A DNA stretch of 29,196 bases from DAOQTX01 sp035340715 (GCA_035340715.1 DAOQTX010000037.1:1-29196); one strand, 5' to 3'. Positions 15,015 through 24,055 are shown, numbered from the stretch's first letter. Notes: generated by a model not told the origin, from the letters alone. Made by a program: numbers and translations.

Positions 15015-16823
15015 TTACTTTCTAATCAACAAATATCCGTTCATGCTATTGATATCCACTTTATCATTTTTTACATCTCCATAAACTGTTGTAAGTCCGA
15101 TAGTGTAAAGTCCATTGGAAGAACTATCGCTTGCTTCAGCAAAAAAAGTGCTTTCACTTTTAATTGTAAACTCTTTTGCCAACGTTTTGCTTCCAATAAA
15201 ATCAGAAAACTCAAATTGCAATTTTTCGCCTGAACTTAACTCAACATGCAACACATTTGTATGCTGGTTAAAAGTAAAATTATGAGCTGATCTGTACTCA
15301 TCACTTTTCAATTCATTATTGCCTTTATACATTTCAAAAGAAACCAATCGATCGTATCCACTCACATTTATTTCTCCGTTATCGCTACCATTCCAACTTA
15401 CATATTCATACGAATGTTCTGATTCATACGAATAGGGACGAAATTTTAATCCCATATTGGTCACCACCTGCTCACTAAATTGATATCTTCTCAATTGACC
15501 ACTATCGAGTTCGGCAAAACCTGTTTCGGAATAAAGTACTCTTAAGCTATTTTTACCATGCGACTCAACCAAATATCGCACACATGCAGAAATTTGCTCT
15601 TCATCTTCCTTCGAAATTTTTGTTTCATCTGAGATGGGATTCACATAGCCTTCCTTAATCATATGGTTCTTTTCCAACAATCCCAACAAACGATTCATTT
15701 GACTTGACTTAGATACATTAAAAGCACTCCAAGGACCAAAAGCGGATAACAAAGCAAACAGAAATAGACTGATGGGAATAAAGCGTATGTCTTTTGCTTT
15801 GCTGATCAAATAATACAGCGCATTTATCAAAAGCCATATGGCCAAACTGAGAACAAAATAACGTGGCTCAGTAATGCCATAATCTCCAATGCGAATGCCT
15901 ATAGCAAAAAACAATAATACAATTAAAGGGAAGAGAGCTAAATAAAACCATTTTGAATAAACTTTAATCCAGTTATTCCCTTCAAGATTACGGGTAGGCC
16001 AAATCAGCAGGAGTGCCAATATTCCAGCAATACTAAAACTCAAAACCAAATACGATACCCAACCTACCGGCCATTCAGATGTAGCAAATATTTTACCTAT
16101 GTAAGCGTAAAGAATGAGAAGATATACCGTGATGATGGGAAGTAATACATATTGCGTAAATATTTTTAACCCTCTGGGATAATTCGATTCCACATTATCA
16201 AAACGATAGTGCTCAGAGCTTTGAGCTACAAAATACCAAGTGTTAAAAAATCCTGCTACCAGAAACCACAGCTTAGGATATACATCTTCATCAACATCAA
16301 TGCCTAACAAATTATCAATAGAAAGCAGTGCAATTGCTAGTCCTCCAAACAGTACTGCACTATAAATTGCACTAACAATGAAGTTTAAAAAGAGATTTTT
16401 ATTGAATTCCCAAAAATGTTCAGCTGTTTCTTCACGACTTAAGTATGGAATAAATGCAACCAAAAGATGCGAAGACAATAATAATAGCATGTAGAGTATG
16501 GCATCATTTGCTTCTAACTCAAAGGGTAAGAAGAAATAATACAGAACTGCAAGGGCTAGTCCAATAAATGAGTAAATCGTCTTTTTAGCGTTTGAAAACT
16601 GCAACCGCTCAGAAAAAACATAAAGTGCAAACGATAATGAAATGAGCAGTACCGAACTCATGATTAAACGGATGAGTTTGCTTTCAAGCACTTTGTCGCT
16701 GCCGACTTCTATAAGATACATCATTGATATAGATGCAATACCGGCTGATAGTATGGTAATGGGGAACCGATAAAAGCTAGTACTTGCCTTTTGAATCAGT
16801 GATTGGAATGAGGGAAATTTCAT
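15015..16823 (-). CDS. DUF4153 domain integral membrane protein
   Basis: A 602-residue protein. Residues about 15-375 hold ten or more hydrophobic helices. Conserved-looking stretches are FFNTWYFVAQ, FTQYVLLPIITVYLLILYAY, and FGPWSAFNVSKSSQMNRL around residue 365-385. This arrangement is characteristic of DUF4153 membrane proteins in Bacteroidota. The remaining ~215 residues are polar and predicted soluble. They have no recognisable motif; beta-rich stretches such as GEINVSGYDRLVSFEMYK suggest an extramembrane domain. Function is unknown. The gene starts with ATG at 16823, divergently from the DUF4199 gene 111 nt away. Confidence 0.85.
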   Translation of the reverse strand: MKFPSFQSLIQKASTSFYRFPITILSAGIASISMMYLIEVGSDKVLESKLIRLIMSSVLLISLSFALYVFSERLQFSNAKKTIYSFIGLALAVLYYFFLPFELEANDAILYMLLLLSSHLLVAFIPYLSREETAEHFWEFNKNLFLNFIVSAIYSAVLFGGLAIALLSIDNLLGIDVDEDVYPKLWFLVAGFFNTWYFVAQSSEHYRFDNVESNYPRGLKIFTQYVLLPIITVYLLILYAYIGKIFATSEWPVGWVSYLVLSFSIAGILALLLIWPTRNLEGNNWIKVYSKWFYLALFPLIVLLFFAIGIRIGDYGITEPRYFVLSLAIWLLINALYYLISKAKDIRFIPISLFLFALLSAFGPWSAFNVSKSSQMNRLLGLLEKNHMIKEGYVNPISDETKISKEDEEQISACVRYLVESHGKNSLRVLYSETGFAELDSGQLRRYQFSEQVVTNMGLKFRPYSYESEHSYEYVSWNGSDNGEINVSGYDRLVSFEMYKGNNELKSDEYRSAHNFTFNQHTNVLHVELSSGEKLQFEFSDFIGSKTLAKEFTIKSESTFFAEASDSSSNGLYTIGLTTVYGDVKNDKVDINSMNGYLLIRK

Positions 16824-16934
16824 AGAACTGTTATTTATGTAAAAGCGAATTTACCTTAAAAATATTTTAGAATTAACTCAAACTATTTTCAATTGCTATT
16901 ATATTCTTATTTTTAACTCACAAAATTCAATACT

Positions 16935-17471
16935 ATGAAACCATCATTACGATACAGTTTGATTATTGCCGGTATTATGATCGGAATAGGTTTGATCATG
17001 TTCATAACCGGATTGGATATGAGTGATAATGCCAAAATATATCAATATTTGGCTTTAGTTGTTCCCATTTACTTTCTGTATGCTGCGGCAAAAGAAAAGC
17101 GTGAACATGAATTAAATGGTTTTATTTCTTATGGACAGGCTTTTAAAAGAGATGCTGCCATCTGTACCATCAGTGCATTTATTCAATCCATGTATCAAAT
17201 TTTATACTTCAAAGTTTTAAATCCGGCTATGGTTGACAGAGTCAAGGAACAACAACTGATTGAATTCGAAAAACAAGGAATGAGTGAGCAGCAAATTGAA
17301 ATTTCATTAAAATATACTGAGATGTTTGTTTCGAATCCGGCTTTGATTTTTATATCTACCTTTTTGGCTATTCTAATAGTAGGATTAATCATCTCTTTAA
17401 TTGTGGCTGCTATCGTTATAAAAGATAATCCAAACCCCTTTGCAGAAGCGGAACAGAAGGTTATTGAGTAA
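16935..17471 (+). CDS. DUF4199 domain membrane protein
   Basis: A 178-residue protein with four membrane helices, at residues about 8-26, 36-52, 72-93 and 136-162. Between helices two and three lies AKEKREHELNGFISYGQAFKRD, a feature of DUF4199 proteins. Between helices three and four is a charged helix with VKEQQLIEFEKQGMSEQQIE. The end is the usual KDNPNPF motif. DUF4199 proteins are common, uncharacterised Bacteroidota membrane proteins. The stop codon lies 11 nt inside the convergent rocD gene, so the two coding ends overlap tail to tail. Confidence 0.88.
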   Translation: MKPSLRYSLIIAGIMIGIGLIMFITGLDMSDNAKIYQYLALVVPIYFLYAAAKEKREHELNGFISYGQAFKRDAAICTISAFIQSMYQILYFKVLNPAMVDRVKEQQLIEFEKQGMSEQQIEISLKYTEMFVSNPALIFISTFLAILIVGLIISLIVAAIVIKDNPNPFAEAEQKVIE

Positions 17472-18699
17472 ACTGTTTTAAAGAGCTAGAAATTATTTCA
17501 ACACATTCTTCCATTTGTGTCTGATTCATTATTAATGGAGGTGCAAAGCGAATGATATCTCCATGCGTTGGTTTAGCCAATAATCCATTTTTCTTAAGAA
17601 TTAAACATAGATCCCAAGCGGTTTTATCATTACTGGGTTTTATTACAATGGCATTCAATAATCCTTTTCCACGAACAACTGTAAGCACATCTGATGTAAG
17701 TCGATTCAGTTCCATACGTAAATAATTTCCAAGTCGTTCTGCATTTTCAGCCAACTTTTCATCCAACACTACTTGAAGAGCAGTCATTGTCACCCGACAA
17801 GCCAAAGGGTTTCCTCCATAAGTACTGCCATGCTCTCCCGGTTTTATGCAGCTCAATACTTCATCCGAACTCAATACTGCAGATACAGGATAAACACCTC
17901 CACTCATGGCCTTTCCAAGAACTAACACATCGGGCTTAACTTGTTCATGATCGCAGGCCAACATTTTTCCTGTGCGCGCGATACCGGTTTGAATTTCATC
18001 GGCAACAAACAGCACATTGTACTGTTGACATAAAGCTTTACACTTTGAAAGATATCCATCATCGGGAACGATTACACCGGCTTCTCCTTGTATGGGTTCA
18101 ACTATAAATGCTGCAACATTCTTATTGGAAGACAATACACTTTCCAAGGCATGAACATCATTATAGGGAATACTTACAAATCCCGGAGTATAAGGGCCAA
18201 ACTCTTTCTTGGCATCAGGATCGGAAGAAAAAGAAATGATTGAGATTGTACGACCATGAAAGTTATTGCCACAAACAATTACCTCTGCTTTATTCTCTTC
18301 AATTCCTTTAACTTGATAAGCCCATTTGCGACAAACCTTAATTGCGGTTTCAACTGCCTCAGCCCCAGTGTTCATAGGCAACATTCTCTCAAAACCAAAA
18401 TAGTCGCAAATGTATTTTGCGTACTCCCCTAATAGGTCGTTATAAAATGCTCTTGATGTTAGACACAGTTTTTGTGCTTGATCGATTAATGCTTCTATAA
18501 TTCGGGGATGGTTATGGCCTTGGTTCAATGCAGAATAGGCAGACAAAAAATCATAATACTTATTTCCTTCAGGATCCCAAACATATACGCCTTCACCTCT
18601 ACTAATAACAACCGGCAAGGGATGATAATTGTGTGTTCCGTATTTATTTTCGAGTTCTATAGCCTCTTTACTGCCTATGCGATGAAGTACCTTAGTCAT
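17461..18699 (-). CDS. rocD: Ornithine--oxo-acid aminotransferase
   Basis: A 412-residue class III PLP-dependent aminotransferase that converts ornithine and 2-oxoglutarate to glutamate-5-semialdehyde and glutamate, linking arginine breakdown with proline synthesis. Motifs include YGTHNYHPLPVVISRGEGVYVWD and LSAYSALNQGHNHP, both typical of ornithine aminotransferases. The phosphate-binding NTGAEAVETAIK is near 110-121 and NNFHGRT at 145-151. D234 is in FVADEIQTG and the PLP lysine K263 in LGKAMSGG; HGSTYGGNPLA follows. Length and ends fit the family. No other arginine-pathway gene is nearby. The 3' end overlaps the convergent DUF4199 gene by 11 nt. Confidence 0.95.
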   Translation of the reverse strand: MTKVLHRIGSKEAIELENKYGTHNYHPLPVVISRGEGVYVWDPEGNKYYDFLSAYSALNQGHNHPRIIEALIDQAQKLCLTSRAFYNDLLGEYAKYICDYFGFERMLPMNTGAEAVETAIKVCRKWAYQVKGIEENKAEVIVCGNNFHGRTISIISFSSDPDAKKEFGPYTPGFVSIPYNDVHALESVLSSNKNVAAFIVEPIQGEAGVIVPDDGYLSKCKALCQQYNVLFVADEIQTGIARTGKMLACDHEQVKPDVLVLGKAMSGGVYPVSAVLSSDEVLSCIKPGEHGSTYGGNPLACRVTMTALQVVLDEKLAENAERLGNYLRMELNRLTSDVLTVVRGKGLLNAIVIKPSNDKTAWDLCLILKKNGLLAKPTHGDIIRFAPPLIMNQTQMEECVEIISSSLKQFTQ

Positions 18700-18757
18700 G
18701 AAATTTTGTTTATGTAAAGATACAATATATTGTTTTGAGGTCGGATAGTCAAAAAGC

Positions 18758-21091
18758 TTAACGAATCACATTGACCGTGCCGTGGGTTGATTTGATTTGA
18801 TTGCTTTCGAAACCTTGATAAGATACAGAATAGATATACGTGCCTTCAGGCACTTCAGTGCCATTAAATTTTCCGTTCCAATCTTTCAATTTATTATCGC
18901 TATGAAAAACCAATTGTCCGAATCGATTGAAGACTTTAAGATCAATTTTATCGGTATGAGAATACGATGCACCCCAAGTATCGTTCACTCCATCGTCATT
19001 AGGACTAAACGCTGATGGTAAAAATAATTCTTCCGTTTCAATGAGTAATATATCGTTAGATGTACTCTCTTTCGTGCTTAGACCATCATTCCATTTTACT
19101 TTGTAAAAAAACCTGCCAAAGGCTATGTCGAGGTCATTATCGCTAGCCTGTAGAAGTGATGTCTGAGCAATCATTGGGATAAAATTATCCTTATGATCAA
19201 CAGACTTCAAAATCTCATAATACGATGAACCACTGCTGGCATCTTTATACTCAGTCCAATTCAGTTCATTCAAGTACTGTTTGTTGGTTCCGCTCAGAAA
19301 AATTGTATGGAAAGTTTTACCGGGTTCGCTAATGTTTTCACATTCATTTATATTAGTCATGTAATAGGAATATGAACCTAAATCTGCATTCACTTTAGTA
19401 TCGATCCATGATAAATAATCTGGCTTTTCAAGTGTAGCTATTTGCTTAAAACCTAAAAGGTCGTTTGGATCCTTTCTGAAAATTTGAAAGGTGCTGAATT
19501 GAGCATTAAGAAATTCTTTCCACTGGATAATTATGCTTTGATCTCCTTCCAAAACGCTAACAAAATCAAGTTCATTTTTCAATACATTTATTGCATCGAA
19601 GGAGTAAATGATTCGGGTTTGAGGACCTTCTACATCACAAATATTATAGCCAACAAAATAATATCCATAATTAATTCGAGAAGGATCAGTTGCATAGGCA
19701 TCAGTGTAAACATTTGATCGGGTATCCAATATGGTATCGTAGGCTACAAATGAAGACCCATTGATATTTCGATAAACCACATAGTATAAAATATAGGGAC
19801 GGAGATTTAGCGGCACAGAGTCTCGGTAGCGAATACTTAACGAATCGCTACCATGCAGTTTTGTGCACAGCAAATTCAAAGGAGGACTTACTATGGGTGG
19901 TTTAACTCGTATGGTATAGGTTAGCAGACTGGTGAAGGGAAATGGGCAACCAACATCATCCGCTCTAAAATTTGCTATGTAGGCAGTGTCACTGATATGA
20001 TCGCAATTGGTAGGCCAATAGAATTTACTCACTACCGCATTGGCTCCAACCGTATCAAAACTAATGGCATGAGGTAAGGGCATGGTACTGTTTCCAAACA
20101 CCGAACCGTAATGACTTAGAGTAATGGTATCATTAATATCATCAATATAAATGTCGAACTTTAAGGTATCCGTTGCATATAAATTGAATGCTTGGTTCCC
20201 GTAACCAAAAGTGGTGGCTATAGCAGGTGCAGTATTAAACGAACAAATTACAACAGTAAACTCCAGTTCTCGTCTGATCATTCCAATTTTTACCCCATCT
20301 CTATACTCGTCCACTTCAATGGCCATCGCATAAATTCCTGATGCTCCGGCTGTAGCCGAAAGTTCACCTGTTTTAGAATTGATTTTTACCGGCACCGGAC
20401 CATTGCAAATATTTTGAACACCGTATCCCGGAACCCAGTTAATAGGCGGAAAAGGTGCAGCTGTTGTTCCCGGATTTGGATTTTGTTGTGAGCTATTGCC
20501 ACTTAATGGATTTGCTAATCTATAAACTAAAGAATCGCCATCGGGATCGAATGCAGAAAAATCATATTTGAATGGTTGTCCTTCGCACATATATGGTAGT
20601 GGATCGTTTACGAAATGTGGACTTGAGTTTTGCAGAGCCGCATCGGGCATTTCTAAATAAAATGTCATCCCTGCTTGTCCTGGATTCATAATGTTTACTA
20701 TACTGTGATTGCGACAACATCGATCCCAACTAAAATAATATCCATTCGCATTGGGGGCAATGTTAACGATAGTTATATACACTCCATTTTCAACACATAT
20801 GCTAGGCGGGTCATCACAATTCTCACCTGCAAGCTCTAATGAATCTTTATACTGAAGATCCATACTAAAAGAGCTTAACATAACATTCGAAACAGGGTCA
20901 TAAATACCTACATTGATTGTAGGATCAAATCCTGCCAATCCATTACAATCCCTAAACAGCTTAAGGGTTACTTCAAAATCGTTTCCTGATACATGCTTAA
21001 CTGAAAAATCGCCTCCAACAATATGCGTAGCAATGCTTTGTGATAGTGTAGCAAAAAAAACACAGGCAATAAGTAGTAGATTTATCATCAT
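18758..21091 (-). CDS. Secreted protein with T9SS type B (gliding-motility-type) sorting domain
   Basis: The start chosen is ATG at 21091 (777 residues), because MMINLLLIACVFFATLSQSIA forms a clean signal peptide. A TTG at 21118 would add nine polar residues and overlap the promoter. The mature N-terminus THIVGGD, then LKLFRDCNG, a Cys-rich stretch and WDRCCRN (~residue 125) define a recurrent Bacteroidota extracellular family. Next comes FDPDGDSLVYRL, a cadherin/Ig-like signature. About residues 400-680 hold fibronectin III-like segments with repeated 'YkVfRn' strands. The last ~90 residues (LFLPSAFSPNDDGVND, VFNRFGQLVFHS, DWNGKFNG, VPEGTYIYSVSY) are the CHU_C / TIGR04131-type sorting domain. 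Such domains occur on large adhesins and other surface proteins. The specific role is unknown. It is divergent from rlmD. Confidence 0.9.
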   Translation of the reverse strand: MMINLLLIACVFFATLSQSIATHIVGGDFSVKHVSGNDFEVTLKLFRDCNGLAGFDPTINVGIYDPVSNVMLSSFSMDLQYKDSLELAGENCDDPPSICVENGVYITIVNIAPNANGYYFSWDRCCRNHSIVNIMNPGQAGMTFYLEMPDAALQNSSPHFVNDPLPYMCEGQPFKYDFSAFDPDGDSLVYRLANPLSGNSSQQNPNPGTTAAPFPPINWVPGYGVQNICNGPVPVKINSKTGELSATAGASGIYAMAIEVDEYRDGVKIGMIRRELEFTVVICSFNTAPAIATTFGYGNQAFNLYATDTLKFDIYIDDINDTITLSHYGSVFGNSTMPLPHAISFDTVGANAVVSKFYWPTNCDHISDTAYIANFRADDVGCPFPFTSLLTYTIRVKPPIVSPPLNLLCTKLHGSDSLSIRYRDSVPLNLRPYILYYVVYRNINGSSFVAYDTILDTRSNVYTDAYATDPSRINYGYYFVGYNICDVEGPQTRIIYSFDAINVLKNELDFVSVLEGDQSIIIQWKEFLNAQFSTFQIFRKDPNDLLGFKQIATLEKPDYLSWIDTKVNADLGSYSYYMTNINECENISEPGKTFHTIFLSGTNKQYLNELNWTEYKDASSGSSYYEILKSVDHKDNFIPMIAQTSLLQASDNDLDIAFGRFFYKVKWNDGLSTKESTSNDILLIETEELFLPSAFSPNDDGVNDTWGASYSHTDKIDLKVFNRFGQLVFHSDNKLKDWNGKFNGTEVPEGTYIYSVSYQGFESNQIKSTHGTVNVIR

Positions 21092-21119
21092 GATTGTAGC
21101 CTGAATGTACTTAGACAAT

Positions 21120-21127
21120 CAAATATA
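21120..21127 (-). promoter_or_regulatory. -7 box for the type B secreted protein gene
   Basis: On the minus strand this is TATATTTG, a full TAnnTTTG match, with TTTC 19 nt upstream as a near -33 box. It leaves a leader of about 20 nt before the ATG at 21091. It is two bases from the plus-strand box at 21130-21137. Confidence 0.55.
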
Positions 21128-21129
21128 AG

Positions 21130-21137
21130 TAATTTTG
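21130..21137 (+). promoter_or_regulatory. -7 box for rlmD
   Basis: TAATTTTG matches TAnnTTTG and ends only 7 nt before the rlmD ATG at 21145. If used, the transcript would have almost no leader. No good TTTG lies 19-21 nt upstream, so support is partial. Confidence 0.45.
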
Positions 21138-21144
21138 TGCCCTT

Positions 21145-22554
21145 ATGAAATCAGTGAATAGTAAAAATCTGAAGATTATCGACATCGCTTACGATGGAAG
21201 AGCTGTGGCAAAAGAGGATGGCATGGTCTATTTTATTGAAAAAGCGGTACCGGGCGATATTGTGGACATTCATGTAACGAAGAAAAAAAAGAATTTCATA
21301 GAAGGAAGAGTGATAGAAATTATAGAAAAATCACCCTTCAGGATAACTCCTAATTGTCAACATTTTGGTTTTTGTGGAGGATGCAAATGGCAGCACTTCG
21401 ATTATTCGAAACAATTGGAGTATAAGCAGAAACAAGTAATAGATGTATTTCATCATTTAGGAAAAATGGAAAACATACAAGTGTTGCCAATTCTAAGTGC
21501 TGACCCTCAGTTTTATTATAGAAATAAATTAGACTTTTCTTTCTCCGATTCACGTTGGTTAACCCCCAACGAATTGCAGGATAAAAGTATCTCGAAAAAA
21601 AATGCTGTTGGGTTTCACTTGCCGGGAATGTTTGATAAAGTGCTTGATATAGAGCATTGTTATTTGCAGTCCGATCCTTCGAATGAAATTCGATTGAAAC
21701 TAAAAGATTATTGCAAAGAAAACGAAATTGAATTTTACAACAGTAGAAACCATACAGGTGAAATACGAAGTTTGATTCTTAGAAACAATCGCGAAAACCA
21801 ATTCATGATCAATGTTGTTTTTGCATTAACCCAACCAGAAAAAATTGAAAAAGCAATGCAGTACTTAGTTGAATCTTTTGGGAGTCATCATGCATATTTC
21901 TATACCATTAATACCAAGAAAAACGATTCGATACATGACCTTGAACCAATTCATTATCATGGTCCTTCATATTTAACTGAAAAAATTGGTGAATACACTT
22001 TTCAATTTGGTCCCAAATCTTTTTTTCAAACCAACTCCAAGCAAACTGAATTACTCTACTCGGTAATTAAAGACTTTGCAAAACTTGAGGGCCATGAAAC
22101 TGTGTATGACCTCTACTCCGGAACAGGTACCATTGCTTTGTATTTAAGTCGTTTAGCAAAAACGGTACTGGGGATTGAGTTTGTTGAGGAAGCTGTAAAA
22201 GATGCCTACATCAATGCCGAGCTCAATCAAGTAAACAACTGTACGTTTATTGCCGGAGATATGGGTAAAGTTTTTGATCAAGAAGTTTTTTTGCAATACG
22301 GCAAACCCGAAGTTATTGTTTGTGACCCTCCCCGATCCGGAATTCAGAAAGAAGTTATCAATCGCTTACTAGAAATTCAAGCTCCAAGGATAGTTTATGT
22401 GAGTTGCAACCCTGCCACACAAGCCCGAGATATTGAACTGCTTTCTTCCCTATATCATCATGTAAAATCTCAACCTGTCGATATGTTTCCACAAACGCAT
22501 CATGTAGAGATTGTTGCTTTGTTAGAGTTGAAAAAATTGAATGAATATGTTTGA
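21145..22554 (+). CDS. rlmD: 23S rRNA (uracil-C5)-methyltransferase RlmD/RumA family
   Basis: A 469-residue SAM-dependent RNA uracil-C5 methyltransferase. Residues 1-60 form a TRAM RNA-binding domain (KIIDIAYDGRAVAKEDG ... GDIVDIHVTKKK). The 4Fe-4S cluster ligands are present: C71, C77 and C80 in CQHFGFCGGC, plus C172 in IEHCYL. The methyltransferase domain has FGPKSFFQTN, the SAM loop YDLYSGTGTIALYL (~321-334), CDPPRSG (393-399) and the catalytic C421 in VYVSCNPATQARD. RlmD modifies U1939 of 23S rRNA. The related RlmCD modifies two sites, and sequence alone does not fully separate them. The coding end overlaps the next gene by 14 nt, so translation is likely coupled. Confidence 0.92.
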   Translation: MKSVNSKNLKIIDIAYDGRAVAKEDGMVYFIEKAVPGDIVDIHVTKKKKNFIEGRVIEIIEKSPFRITPNCQHFGFCGGCKWQHFDYSKQLEYKQKQVIDVFHHLGKMENIQVLPILSADPQFYYRNKLDFSFSDSRWLTPNELQDKSISKKNAVGFHLPGMFDKVLDIEHCYLQSDPSNEIRLKLKDYCKENEIEFYNSRNHTGEIRSLILRNNRENQFMINVVFALTQPEKIEKAMQYLVESFGSHHAYFYTINTKKNDSIHDLEPIHYHGPSYLTEKIGEYTFQFGPKSFFQTNSKQTELLYSVIKDFAKLEGHETVYDLYSGTGTIALYLSRLAKTVLGIEFVEEAVKDAYINAELNQVNNCTFIAGDMGKVFDQEVFLQYGKPEVIVCDPPRSGIQKEVINRLLEIQAPRIVYVSCNPATQARDIELLSSLYHHVKSQPVDMFPQTHHVEIVALLELKKLNEYV

Positions 22555-23125
22555 CAGACAATATTGGGAAGATCGGTACCATCAACAAAAAACGGGATGG
22601 GATATTGGACATGCTAACCCTATACTGATAGACTTTGTAGTTTCTACCTTACCCAAGGATTCGAAAATTCTGATTCCGGGCTGTGGCAATGCACATGAAG
22701 CTATAGCACTATTTGAAATCGGTTATGCTAATGTTGTGATATTGGATATTGCACAAGCACCATTGCTAAATGTTAAAAGTAAGTGCCCTGATTTTCCTGA
22801 AGAGAATATGATATGCGAAGACTTTTTTTTTCATCAATCATCTTACGATGCAATATTAGAGCAAACTTTTTTCTGTGCCATTGATCCTTCTCTGCGAAAA
22901 TCTTATGTAGAAAAGACCCATCGTTTATTGAAGGACAAAGCGATTCTATTCGGACTCTTATTTGCTTCAGCATTTACTGCAGAGGGACCTCCTTTCGGTG
23001 GCACCATAGATGAATATCAACAATTGTTTAAGGATAAATTTGAATTTATAAAATTGGAGCACTGCAATAACAGCATCAGCCCTCGCATGGGAAATGAATT
23101 ATTTATTGAATTCATAAAAAAATAA
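22541..23125 (+). CDS. TPMT-like class I SAM-dependent methyltransferase
   Basis: A 194-residue protein with the thiopurine-methyltransferase-family layout. The N-terminal motif is YWEDRYHQQKTGWDIGHANPIL (residues 9-28). SAM motif I is ILIPGCGNAHEA (43-54), followed by an acidic VVILDIA and the motif EQTFFCAIDPSLR. A late GPPFGGTIDEY and a final RMGNELFIEF complete it. Bacterial members methylate small sulphur, selenium, tellurium or halide substrates; which one applies here is unknown. ATGs at 22541 and 22547 are both usable, and both overlap the end of rlmD (14 or 8 nt). The EamA transporter follows 12 nt after, suggesting a three-gene operon. Confidence 0.85.
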   Translation: MNMFDRQYWEDRYHQQKTGWDIGHANPILIDFVVSTLPKDSKILIPGCGNAHEAIALFEIGYANVVILDIAQAPLLNVKSKCPDFPEENMICEDFFFHQSSYDAILEQTFFCAIDPSLRKSYVEKTHRLLKDKAILFGLLFASAFTAEGPPFGGTIDEYQQLFKDKFEFIKLEHCNNSISPRMGNELFIEFIKK

Positions 23126-23137
23126 AAGCCATTAACT

Positions 23138-24055
23138 ATGAAACGTGCCTATCTATTAATGCATCTTGCTATATTGTTATGGGGATTTACAGGCATTTTA
23201 GGAAAGGCCATTCAAATGAATGAGAGTCTAATTGTTTGGTATCGGTTATTGATCACTTCCGTCTCATTATTACCACTAGTTTATTACCGCAAAGAATTTA
23301 TAAACATTTCAAAAAAAACTTTACTCAGAATTTTCTTCGTTGGTTTTCTAATTGCGTTGCATTGGATTTTGTTTTATCTGGCCATTAAAATCAGCAATGT
23401 GAGTATTACCCTTAGTTGTTTTGCGACCATTACACTTTTTACTGCTTTGCTTGAGCCCATGTATCAAAAGAAATGGCCCAAGCTTCTGGAATTGTTTTTA
23501 TCTTTAGTTGTATTGTGTGGTTTATTTTGCATCTATCAAGTTCAGCAGTCTTCATTAGCAGGCATCTTGGCAGCTGTAGGTGCGGCTTTTTTGGGATCAA
23601 TGTTTACGGTTGAAAATAAATATCTTATCAAAGAAATAAAACCGTCTTTTTTAACATGGCTAGAAATAACTACAGGTTTTGTTATCCTTTCGATGGTACT
23701 TCCCTTTTACTTGTCGTTTAATCAAATCTCCTTTTCTATCCCTGAAGGATGGGATATAATGTACCTTCTGCTGTTAAGTATTATCTGTACCACTATCGCT
23801 TTCACCATTTCATTAATTGCACTTGAAACGGTAAGCGCTTTTACCATGAATTTATCAGTAAACCTGGAACCAATATATAGTATCGTTCTGGCCATCATTA
23901 TTTTTAAAGAAGGAAAAGAACTACAACCTGGATTTTACTTAGGAACGGGTATTATATTATTAGCCGTTTTACTATACTCCTACTTGCAGTTTCGGAAATT
24001 CAGGAAAATAAAAAAAAGAGGGGCAACTGCATCAGTCGCCCCTCCGGTAATTTAA
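23138..24055 (+). CDS. EamA/DMT superfamily transporter
   Basis: A 305-residue inner-membrane protein with ten predicted helices in two EamA repeats (about residues 1-135 and 145-290). The start MKRAYLLMHLAILLWGFTGILGKAI is a typical first helix with the family WG. The second repeat ends with ...SAFTMNLSVNLEPIYSIVLAIIIFKE, the usual 'NL.P....l....f.gE' signature. DMT carriers export amino acids, nucleobases or other metabolites; the substrate is unknown. It lies 12 nt after the methyltransferase gene. The last eleven or so codons (KKRGATASVAPPVI) are written over a hairpin and A-tract that act as the terminator of the opposing gene, so the C-terminal tail may be shaped by that constraint. Confidence 0.9.
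   Translation: MKRAYLLMHLAILLWGFTGILGKAIQMNESLIVWYRLLITSVSLLPLVYYRKEFINISKKTLLRIFFVGFLIALHWILFYLAIKISNVSITLSCFATITLFTALLEPMYQKKWPKLLELFLSLVVLCGLFCIYQVQQSSLAGILAAVGAAFLGSMFTVENKYLIKEIKPSFLTWLEITTGFVILSMVLPFYLSFNQISFSIPEGWDIMYLLLLSIICTTIAFTISLIALETVSAFTMNLSVNLEPIYSIVLAIIIFKEGKELQPGFYLGTGIILLAVLLYSYLQFRKFRKIKKRGATASVAPPVI
24006..24044 (-). terminator. Rho-independent terminator of the minus-strand T9SS gene, inside the EamA coding end
   Basis: An 11-bp stem (24018-24028 against 24034-24044, one mismatch) with loop GCATC. On the minus strand it is followed by a T-rich tract (24017 down to 24006). The stem begins 24 nt beyond the stop of the gene at 24068. On the plus strand no T-run follows the stem, so the orientation is clear. 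Confidence 0.8.

Noticed and set aside
21092..21118. TTG start for the type B secreted protein
   Set aside because: The ATG at 21091 gives a clean signal peptide; the TTG start would sit right against the -7 box.
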